51,712 bases of DNA. Source: Phoronis australis. Lineage: Eukaryota > Phoronida > Phoronidae. The notes beneath the pieces were generated by a model. The model was not told the DNA's origin and did not search any database. It saw nothing but the letters and a program-made list of their open reading frames with translations. How positions within the stretch are numbered: the first letter of the stretch is position 1; each line of letters starts with the position of its first letter. A program made the translations under genes and the position numbers. The DNA lies in the NCBI GenBank assembly GCA_002633005.1, contig NMRA01000728.1:126504-178215 (forward strand), in the 5' to 3' direction. Positions 11,366 through 21,318 of the stretch are shown piece after piece.

Positions 11366-14177
11366 GAAGTGTGCAGGATTTCTTGTGTTAAATTCGTAAG
11401 ATATAAAGTATTTTTAACCAGAATTGTGTTAGGTTTAATCAGGGATTTTTTCCTACAGATTTTTATTCTGTTTCTTAGTGTTATTAGACACGTGTGTTGC
11501 TCTGTTACAGACTTAATTTTCTCGACATGTGTATCAGCTTATCAGGCCCCTTCCTTACTGCTGGGTTTAACTTTTTTCTGTTTCTGACAGAAATATGCAA
11601 GAATTCCCAGGCGTCCACAGCTTCTGATCGCCCCCATTACACTATATATATAAATACTAAATAATTATATGTAGTGTATTGGGGACGATCAGAAGCTGAG
11701 GATGCCATTCAAGAATCCTGTGCTGATACTGCTGAAGACGGATTCTAAAAGGACAGTTAAAAACAGTATGATTATTTAACTTACATCCAAGTAAATGAAC
11801 CCTGACGTTGATGAATTTGTTTTGCTGTTCACAGATTGAAATTGGGTTATGCTTATTGAAAAATGAATAAACTACCATTGCCATTCAGTTGACTGACAAT
11901 TACCTTACCCCCATTGCGACATCCTAGATCTGACTGTGAGGCATTATTCGCTGAATAGCATCTGGCATATGAAGCCCTTAGAGGAGCCTCATCTCTACGG
12001 CCAATCAAGTCGCTGTGGTAGAAATTCCTGTGAAGTTGTCAACTGATGTCAAAGAGTTTTTTACCAATACGACTATCGCTTTGCCAGTCTTGTGACTAAT
12101 TTTAAGTTCTTCACGTGTACCTCAGTCTTGGGAGTTCTTTGATGGATTCTCTGGATCTTTGCTTTATTAGGATACGTTGGCCCCTTTTCAAACAGTTTGG
12201 ATGTACTTTGCACAACGTTGAGCCCATCTTTAATTTTGTTGGCCATCGTGTTTGTTTGAACATGTACCATTTCTTTGGTACTAATGAACACCACCATAAG
12301 CTTACCATTTGTGGCATAGTTGCACTCATGTGCATATTTCAATGCTTCACATTAGCGTGGTTAAATTTACAATGGATTAAGCCTATATGAAAACTATGTA
12401 TATTCCCCCTCACAAGAGCAACATTATACTGTGTGCGGGACTCAAGCCATTCATTTTGAATCTGAAAAAGCAAATGTTTTTTATTAAATTTTAGAATCAC
12501 CTGGTTTCGTAACGATAACAAATATTGGCAACTATTGAGAATAGCTGTATGCACTTATTCCTCTCAAATTAGTCGAACCTACTATGCCTTGTATAATTTG
12601 TTATATCTATTTTTGAGCCTTTTCAGGGTTGTTTGTAGGGTATCAGTATGATGGCAACCTGTCTGACTGGGTGCAGATTCAAACCTCAAGATCTACAATG
12701 CTGTCATAAGAGTGCGTGAGCAGTGTTTCATGCCAGCCAGGTAAAGAAGGTGAAAAAGGTTATGGTAAGGGACTTCATGGGTGCAGCCTGCATTTATTAA
12801 ACGACTCTGCAGAACATGTTCCACGTGTTGCAATCCATATTTAAGACATATTGTGGAGAATAACCCGTGTTCCCTCATGCAAAGTGTGTTAAGGGGTGTT
12901 TGTGCTGGTATTGTCAGTTTGTACATATGAACAAACTTAAGTGCACTAATAATTGGCTAGTTTAGCTTTCCTCATTAAGTACCATTCTCATGTTCATGGC
13001 TTGATGGCGGAACTCTCAATTATGATAAATTTATCGTGCGTTCAACTCCCACTACCTGTCAATATGCAGTAATCTGCCTGCCATTTTAGTCGGGATGACA
13101 ATTCACACAAAGTAATGTCTTCATCATTCTGGAATTTGGATTTGAAATCTGACTGCAGTGGCAAATATTTGTTTTATATTCGCTGCGATACTCAAAAAGT
13201 ATAATCTTTTAGTAACGATTGAAGTTTTGCAGGACTGCAAGGATGTCCTTTAATGCATTCACATGCTTCTATTTTAATTAAGACAGTTCCTCCTTGTAAT
13301 TTCAGGAAAATATTTGATGGAGCTATACTTGTGTCTTCTCTTCTACCACGACTGGATGAGTAAGTAGATGGATGAGTCAAGTGGTGTTTCAGGAAATACC
13401 ATCATTTTGTCTCCTGCTTCAATCTTTTTAAGATCACTTTGATACCATAATGGAACTTCAGAGTATGAGTAGGAGCATTTAGATAAACGCGTTCAACTAT
13501 CATATTCAGTATGATACTGGAATTGAAAAAATGCTCTGTGTAATTCAATATAATTTGCTCTTTCTAAATATCAACCATGTTCTTATTAATCAAAGCAGTC
13601 ATGTTTTTAGTACATGCTAGATAAAGGAACCCTTGGTCAATACAGCATTTAGCTAATGTTAATAACTTGTAATTATTCCTTCATTTTACGGTTGACAGTC
13701 TAGTAATTTTGTGTGTAACCTAGGACCAATACTCCCAGGTGTAACCTAATAGTGCTACACTTTTTCTTGATGCCATGCCTTTGCCAAAACCTTTTGCTTT
13801 CGATTAACCTCTTCATCTTGTGTTGGTGCTTCTTGTGCTTATAATGTGCAGTAGCCTTATGCTACATTCGTTTTGCTTATTTCTATCTGAAGCTACAATT
13901 GTATATATTTTCAGTTTCTTTTATAATGTGCAGAAGCACTGTACTTCACCTTATTCGTGACGTGTAACTTTTCTTTTGCTTGTATTTCTTTCAAAGAATA
14001 TGTTCACCTGTGGACAGTATTTAACATGGAACATTATACTAATGTTAAAAACTGTCATTGTCCTGTGCATTGTCTATTTCAAGGTTATCAAATGAATACG
14101 TGACTATCAATTGATGGTGTTATTCTACTAAATCTTGTTTCCTTATCGCATAAGCCTTTTGGGCAGTTAAAGTTTTT
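11366..14177. other. Intergenic, no gene recognised
   Basis: Contains the 39-bp-arm inverted repeat at 11610-11706 and several 60-90 codon frames on both strands (for example 12073-12342 minus, 12693-12926 minus). These overlap one another and show no domain or splice pattern. Motifs resembling a Pol III B box (GTTCAACTCCC near 13034) hint at degraded SINE material. Confidence 0.5.
11610..11706. repeat. Inverted repeat with 39-bp arms
   Basis: Arms 11610-11648 and 11668-11706 pair with five mismatches around a 19-bp AT-rich loop. The core CAGCTTCTGATCG is perfect. It may be a degenerate palindromic transposon end or a foldback element. Confidence 0.85.
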
Positions 14178-15679
14178 ATGCGCCCACATATTTATATGTG
14201 GACGCATTATGTCATCTCCGTCCGTCCGTCCGTCCGTCCGTCCGTCCGTCCGTCCGTCCGGGCGGCGTCCGTCCGGCGTCCGGCGTCCGCTGCTCTATCT
14301 CCAAAACCCTTTAACATACGTTCATGAAATTTGGCACATATGTTCCATTCATAAATGGGACGGTATGTGCGAACTTTCGGACGGATCCGACTACCGGTGT
14401 GCCCCCTAGTGGCAATTTTAATTTTTTACGCTTACCTTTGTATTCGAAAGTCCTGAACGGATTTTCATGAAATTTGGTATGTAGGCACCTATTAGTGAGA
14501 TGACGCTATCCTCCCGTTTTCAGATGGATTCGACATAGTTTGTGCCACCTAGTGGTCATTTTTACTGTTTTCGAGTCTGTATTTTTGCGTCCACCCCTCT
14601 ATCAACCAAACCGCTCAAAGGATGAATCTGAAAATTGGCATGTATGTGCTTGCTATAAAGAAGACAGCTGACAATGATTTTCAGACGATTTGGACTACTG
14701 TGGCGCTTCCTAGTGGCAGTTTTTTTTTTGCGCCTATGGCTGTATCTCCTAAACCGTTCGCAGGATCTTTACGAAATTTAATAGCCTAAGTGTATTTATA
14801 TGATGTTAACAACAGACGATGACGACTTTTGGACGGATCTGCCTACCAGCGTGCCCCCTGGTGACAATTTTATTTTTTTACGTTTATCTCTGTATCTTCA
14901 CAAGTCCCTTAACGGATTTTCATGAAATTTGGTATGTAGGCACCTATTAGTGCGATGACGCTATCCTCCCGTTTTCGGATGGGTTCGACCTGGTTTGCGA
15001 CACCCAGTGGCCATTTTTACTGGTTTTGAGTCTGTTTTTGGCGTCCACCCCTCTATCAACCAAACCGCTCTAAGTATGATTCTGAAAATTGGCATGTATG
15101 TTCTTACTATGAAGAGGACGGTTGACGCTGAATTTCCCATGACTTTGATTACTGTGGCGCCTCCTAGTGGCAGTTTTTTTTTTGCGCCCATGGCTGTATC
15201 TCCCAAACTGTTTGCAGGATCTTTACTAAATTTAGCAAGTGTATTTATGTGATGTTGACAACGGATAATGACGACTTTAGGATGATTCTGGCTACCGGTA
15301 TGCCTCTAGTGGCAATTTAAGTATTTTACATTGACCTATGTATTTGCATAGGTCTTCAGGTGTATACTTTGTGTTACTTCGTGACTATGAAGGAAAAGTT
15401 CCAAGTAAAAATTTGTTTCTAATGCTGTGCTAATCTCGTATGTTGGTAAATTTGTTTTTAATTCTATGTTTCTGTGGTGCTTTAATCAACTGATGTATAC
15501 GATGTGCTTGTATTATAAAGATCACTCACATTTTGCCCCTAGCCTATTGAGGAGACAATGACCATGCCTTTCCATTTTGCAAAGTACAACATACTACATA
15601 TATGCCCTCTACTGGCCACTTTATGGTACCAATAAACAACCCTAGAAGGATACCGTATACGGTGCAATTGTGGGCGCAT
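14178..15679. mobile_element. 1.5-kb repeat element with (TCCG)n tract and internal tandem duplication
   Basis: It begins with a near-perfect hairpin (ATGCGCCCACATAT-TT-ATATGTGGACGCAT, 14178-14207). It ends with GTGGGCGCAT, complementary to the start, so the ends form short terminal inverted repeats. A (TCCG)n tract lies at 14217-14260. A unit of about 450-455 bp is then repeated twice in tandem (TACCGGTGTGCCCCCTAGTGG at 14392, similar at 14845 and 15293), with repeated CATGAAATTTGGTATGTAGG. It is non-coding. Similar (TCCG)n elements occur in many marine invertebrate genomes. Confidence 0.7.
14217..14260. repeat. (TCCG)n microsatellite
   Basis: Eleven uninterrupted TCCG units, followed by degenerate GGCGTCCGTCC units. 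It produces a spurious SVRPSVRPS frame. Confidence 0.95.
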
Positions 15680-16311
15680 TTCAACGCTCTGCGTTGCTCT
15701 TGTTATTTATGTTTTGAAAGGCATGCAGCGGTAGCGGATAGTTACAACAAGGAGCATCTGAAGCTGTTGGTGAGGAGGATGGCACTGATGAACAGGCAGC
15801 TGTACTATGTGGACTACACCATATGTTTAGACCGACAGCGACTGCACAGACTTTTGTCAAGGTAATGCGACTTAAAAAATCTTCATAATTTTCCTCACAT
15901 GTTTGTTTGTTTTTTGTTTAAGAGATGACGAACTTCATCCATCGAGGGAGGGGTGTAACATGATGAGTTTAGTACTTCACTCTTTGTTTATACTGTTAGC
16001 TGCAATTAATCATAGCCAACAACATTATACATAGTGTATGCTAGTAGCGGTGTTGTCTCAGTCATGATTTGTATGCTGTAGAGCTCAGATCACTTATTAT
16101 AAATAAGTCTCTTTTATCTTAGTCTTGATAGTACATAAAATATTACCGGGAACAGTGTTCCCAACAAAGGCAACATTCTTTCATGTCATTTTAGTAAAAA
16201 TAAGGCTTGTTAATTATACCAGACATGTTTTTCAGTTAATTACAGCTTTTCGTAATTTAATTAATTACTCGTCCCCTACTCCGGAAGTGACCTTTATGGA
16301 GTCCAGGCGTG

Positions 16312-16454
16312 CGTTCAGTAGACGCTAGGACTTACACTAGCACCTAGCTAAAGCTTAGTCCAAGTCACGTGTTCTCATTTAAAATACATGGCAATATCTC
16401 ACGTAATCTCGCGAAGTCTTGCTTTTTAGTGAGGTCCTAGCGTTACTGAACGGG
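16312..16454. mobile_element. Small 143-bp MITE-like element
   Basis: Inverted ends of about 25 bp: CGTTCAGTAGACGCTAGGAC at the left and the complement of CGTTCAGTAACGCTAGGACC at the right. They differ by one inserted base and a few substitutions. The interior is non-coding. Confidence 0.6.
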
Positions 16455-16578
16455 AGGCAGAATTATGCGCCACTTATTTTCCCATAGTCTGATTGTGAGA
16501 ACTGTTGAGTCAGTCATTGTTCTATCTCGGTTGTGATAAGTTCGATCATACTTTACTTTTGTTTACGAGTCATTCAAC

Positions 16579-16701
16579 ATGCCACATACTTGCTGCATAA
16601 CGGGATGTACTCATTATCGTCTTGCACACTCTAGGTGTACCATTACATCACTGCATGCAGTTCGACACCCAGTGAGGAGGGGTTTGTCGTTCAATGAATA
16701 G
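16579..16701 (+). pseudogene. Possible THAP-domain N-terminal fragment
   Basis: ATG at 16579 opens a 40-codon frame starting MPHTCCITGCTHYR, like the start of many THAP domains (MPxxCCxxxC). The remaining THAP landmarks (AVPTF, later C-x2-H) are not visible and the frame stops at 16701. THAP domains occur in P-element-like transposases and in host regulators. A decayed or unspliced fragment in this transposon-rich stretch is most likely. Confidence 0.25.
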
Positions 16702-17270
16702 GCCTGTGAGCCAAATTTTGATAAGTTTGCTCTGGACTTGTCTAAAGTATTGGAGCTATTTAGAAGGTGCCAGGTGTATGTATGTGTGGCGAAGGAGTCA
16801 CATGGCGGTATGTAAGCGGTTTGGGTGCCCAGGTGACCATCCAGTGGAAACAGCATAGGCATTCCATTGTAGTCGGCATTACAGTGCACACCGTACATTT
16901 GCACCAAGACGTCCCACCACATCTGTCCTCAGTCTCTACCTCATTCCTCTCAAAAGCTGTGTCTGTGCGTACTATGTCTCATTATACTGGCGCTCAAACA
17001 TATATATACCTGTTATGTTATGGATGAAAATAGTAGACACTAGATAAACACAGATTGACTAGGAACAGTACATATGTGGTTTATTCCAATGTGGCTCAGA
17101 CTGGAAGAAGAGGGAGGAAGCTCTCTAGTACAGCCACCCACTGACCGTCCGTGAAAAAAATACACAATCACCACTGCTATGACATGGGTGGCACAGCACT
17201 GAAAAAAGTGGGGGCTAAAGCCCCCCTGCCCCCTCTGTAGTGAACCGCCCATGAACAATATCTCCGTCTG

Positions 17271-18411
17271 CTCACGTTGTTTCAGTCACTGTGAGATGGG
17301 TTGCCGACGAGAAGCTCTACAGTAATTAATTGAAAAATATGTATTGTGTAACCAACGAACCTTATTTTTTACTAAAAGTAACATGAAAAAAGGTTGCCTT
17401 CGCTTTTAAGTCTATTGTGGAAGCAGCTGAAAAATACGAATAGGAATAAACAATATAGCATGTATTTGATAGCTGTAATGATTTTGCCGCATTTCCTTTT
17501 AGTATTGGGCCATTATACCAGGCAGGTGTTGGATACTGTGATGTGATATCCTGATGCACTGTTGAGACTGCCACCAATTACTGGTAAGTGTAGAGTTGTG
17601 AATCCAATTGTTTTTAGCTTCAGTTAGGTGGAGGTTATATTTCGAGCAGAAGTTGTTTCTTTTGTTTGTGATAATTCTCATATTGACTAGCGTTGTTTAT
17701 TATTGTGCTGCCGGATTTAGGGGAGGTGGGACCATAGACTATAGAATGTGGACCACCAAGTCTGTATTATTTTCAATGGCCGAAATCTGTGGTCCTCTTA
17801 CGCATACGCTTTGATATCATTTATTCACTAGCGACACCTGGCAGACAAGGCATGCTTTACTTCCCGCAAGTACATCTTTTCTTAATCACGGTCATTGTGT
17901 CGCGATTTGGATCGGCGATTTTGTTCAACTCACATCCGGGTTTAAATAAATTGAACGCTCGTAAAACGTAAACTTCTAGGTGAAGCTCATATTAATACTC
18001 CAGAAATAACCTCCATTCCTACTCAAGAGCCAGTCCCGCACTTCAGCAGCAGTTTACATACTCTGTGAGACATTTCATTTTAATGTTATTTCTAACCTGA
18101 TTCACAAAAAATGGAAAAGGACTCGATGGATTTCGCTGAAACTTTCCAAACTTAATATTTAGTCATCAATCTCAAAAACAGTGTTAGGATTTTTGATATA
18201 AAGGCCTAGTTTTTGTTTAATGTGACAAAGACGAATACGACTTCAACTTTTTACCAAAATACCTTACCTTTTGCGAGTTGATTTGTCATAGAAACCAAAT
18301 GAACAGACTAATTGAAAATTCCTTACAGTGTTTTTGAGGTAACTGGTGAAGTTTTCATTTAAAAAAGGTTTCATTAAAATCGACCGAGGGGTTATTTTGC
18401 TAAATATGCCA
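17271..18411. other. Intergenic, nothing recognised
   Basis: Only short chance frames on both strands, with no splice-supported exon or repeat pair seen. Confidence 0.5.
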
Positions 18412-19968
18412 CCTGAAGGCAGACATATAACGCCACCTACGGGGATGACCTACTAAATAACGGGTAGATAAAATTAGGTAGATCAAGTAGAGCAGGTAGA
18501 TAAAGTTCATGACATAATCAATGGGGTCACCATTTTAGAGACTCCGCACAAGCATTTCAACTAATTCAACTATTCCCACTAATCGCTGTGCCACCTGCAG
18601 GAAAAGACTGATAACCATCATGACAGTAGCAAAAGGCTCACAACTTAAGAGACACAGAAGAGGCGTTCCAAGTAATTCAACTATTCCCACTAATCACTGC
18701 GCCACCTGCAGGGACAGAGAACGTACATGACATCATCAACTGACTCACAAGTTTAGAAACATCAAACACGCATTTCAACTAATTCAACTATTTCCACTAA
18801 TCGCTACGCCACCTGCAGGCACACCTGCTATCAAACATGAAGTCAGCAACAGGCCCACAATTTGAGAGACAGAGAACACACATTTTAACTAATTCAACTA
18901 TTCCCACTAATCGCTACGCCACCTACAGGCAGATTGAAAAAGTACATGACGCCAGCAAAAGGCTCACCAGGCTAACAAAGTGAGAGACTCAGAACAAGCA
19001 TTTCAACTTATTCAACTATTCCCACTAATCGCTGCGCCACCTGCAGGGATAGGCTGATAACAATCATTATGTCAGTTACAGGCTCACAGCTTAAGAAACA
19101 CAGAACCCACATTTCAACTAATTTAACTATTCCCACTAATCGCTATGCCACCTGCAGGCAGATAAAATTAGGTAGATCAAGTAGAGCAGGTAGATAAAGT
19201 TCATGACATAATCAATGGGGTCCCCATTTTAGAGACTCCGCACAAGCATTTCAACTAATTCAACTATTCCCACTAATCGCTGTGCCACCTACAGGAAAAG
19301 ACTGATAACAATCATGACAGTAGCAAAAGGCTAACAACTTAAGAGACACAGAAGAGGCGTTCCAAGTAATTCAACTATTCCCAATAATCACTGCGCCACC
19401 TGCAGGGACAGAGAACGTACATGACATCATCAACTGGCTCACAAGTTTAGAAACTCCAAACACGCATTTCAACTAATTCAACTATTCCCACTAATCGTTA
19501 CGCCACCTGCAGGCACACCTGATATCAAACATGAAGTCAGTAACAAGCCCACAACTTGACAGACACAGAACATGCATTTCAACTAATTCAACTATTCCCA
19601 CTAATCACTGCGCCACCTGCAGGCAAGTCAGTGACTCGAGCAGGTAGATAAAGTTCATGACATAATCAATGGGGTCACCATTTTAGAGACTCCACACACG
19701 CATTTCAACTAGTTCAACTATTCCCACTAATCGCTACGCCACCTACAGGCAGATTGAAAAAGTACATGACGCCAGCAAAAGGCTCACCAGGCTCACAAAG
19801 TGAGACACAGAACAAGCATTTCAACTTATTCAACTATTCCCACTAATCGCTGCGCCACCTGCAGGGATAGGCTGATAACAAACTTTATGTCAGCTACAGG
19901 CTCACAGCTTGAGAAACGCAGAACCCACATTTCAACTAATTCAACTATTCCCACTAATCGCTATGCCA
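18412..19968. repeat. Tandem array: 13 monomers with six-monomer higher-order repeat
   Basis: A core of about 49 bp (containing TTCAACTATTCCCACTAATC and CGCCACCTGCAGG) recurs 13 times. Core starts are 18553, 18666, 18771, 18881, 18999, 19110, 19247, 19360, 19465, 19575, 19701, 19817 and 19928. Spacers differ. The spacing series 113-105-110-118-111-137 restarts as 113-105-110, and unique spacer words (GATAAAATTAGGTAGATCAA) recur 694 bp apart, so the array is a higher-order repeat. A degenerate unit lies at the left edge (18412). It breaks off mid-core at an N (19969). Confidence 0.93.
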
Positions 19969-19969
19969 N

Positions 19970-21271
19970 ACCATATGAGCGGTCAGTTTTGCGTTTTGTC
20001 AACACCGACATTCTGGCCGTCGTTTGTATAACTACATAATCTATCCGAATTATACAACATAGTGAATTATTTTAAGTATTGCTATAAGCAGTATAACACG
20101 AAGTTAAGTATACAGGCTGTAGGTTAATGTTTGCATTAGTGCCGCGCATCTACAACGAACTAACACCAGCGTCATGTATACGCGTAAAGTTAGTTTATAA
20201 AGGAGTTGCTGTTACCGAAGATGGAGTTAAAAGTAAAGAACAGTTATTGTGTTTAGAGGGGACCAATCAGTGCTCTAGTTGGAGGGCCAGTCTCCATTGC
20301 TAAATTACTCGACGTCATTTTATAACCTATCAGAAGCCAGAATAGGTCGGAACTGTCAAGTTTGTTAGAAAATAGTCAGTTACAAACATCCCTACTTGCA
20401 AGTAATAAATTGCAGAATATGTTTCAAGGAGCCTAGATATCTACTCGCACGCACACCTCGAGCGTTTCTACAACTCGCGCCATTTCGCATCACTGTTTGA
20501 TTTCGGTGAAAACTGTTCTGTTATGGGTTGGACGGACAGAGAGCATTTTGGGTAAATACCAGCGGCTTTCTGCCGGACAGTAAAGAGAGTTTCATGGAAA
20601 TAGAATAGGCACAGTACATCCTGCTCATGTAGGCGTTTTTCCGGTTGGAACACACATTTCATGGCGATGTCTGCCTTAGCTACGTTGTTTTTATAAAATG
20701 GGATTCTAAAGTGTCCTAATTGAATGCCGTGGAGGAGTACAAACCTGACAAGTTTCGATAGCTAAGAGATAATGAACACTTACTCGTTGAAAATTGGTTT
20801 ATGAATCATGACGTCTCTTTGTCTTTTTTGTTTAGCGGTAAAAATGTGATCAGAACTTGATTGTCGTATTATACTTGGACCTCATATTCTTATAACATTT
20901 TCCTTAAATTTAATTGAATATTAGCACAATGCGAAAGCTAGAAAAGAAAAACATTTATGTTAATCGCTGTAATATATATAAACAGTGGTGTATGTTTTAT
21001 CAATACCCATTCGTAGCCTTGAGGTATCGCCCATGTAGTTGAATACACTCACGTTGTATCTCCTAATGCACTAGGACTATTTGTATGTTTCGTCTGCATT
21101 CTGTTGTGACCGGTTAACGAGGCATGCAGTGATAACAAGCAATACGCATGCGCTTGCTCATACCTGGCGGTTTTCTTTGATGCGTCCTAACTTGGCCTTG
21201 CTACTTAACAGGTTGCAGGAATTCATGTAGCTCATTCAAAGTCGAGACGCTGACACGTGAAACGAGTAGAA
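19970..21271 (+). promoter_or_regulatory. Presumed PRDM14 upstream region
   Basis: There is no coding signal between the tandem array and the PRDM14 start codon. A TATA-like TATATATAAA lies around 20973, about 290 bp before the ATG, and an NRF1-like ACGCATGCGC at 21145-21154. Whether either is used, and where transcription starts, cannot be told from the sequence. A promoter here is inferred from position only. Confidence 0.35.
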
Positions 21272-21318
21272 ATGAGCGGAGGTCTATCTATAATGACCTG
21301 TCCACAGTTACAGAGCGG
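21272..21318 (+). CDS. PRDM14: PRDM14 exon 1 (start codon)
   Basis: ATG at 21272 opens a 15-codon frame reading MSGGLSIMTCPQLQS plus two bases. The donor GTATGT follows at 21319. The frame joins exon 2 exactly (GG + T gives Gly, then Met). An in-frame TGA lies at 21251-21253 and position -3 is a purine. This exon is too short for standard ORF calling. If it were not used, translation could still begin at the Met at 22499, so its use is likely but not certain. Confidence 0.75.

Larger units (their letters stand above)
15680..17270. other. Mixed region between repeat elements
   Basis: Holds the small MITE at 16312-16454 and the THAP-like fragment. At about 15741-15864 one frame (GASEAVGEEDGTDEQAAVL and on) has exon-like composition and a GTAATG donor at its end, but no convincing acceptor and no family match. 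A GGGGGCTAAAGCCCCC hairpin lies near 17211. Confidence 0.4.

Noticed and set aside
14209-14409. SVRPSVRPS protein
   Set aside because: It is a translation of the (TCCG)n microsatellite.
15602-15865. 87-codon frame as a gene
   Set aside because: Its first part is inside the 1.5-kb repeat element. The later part lacks a usable acceptor and a family match.
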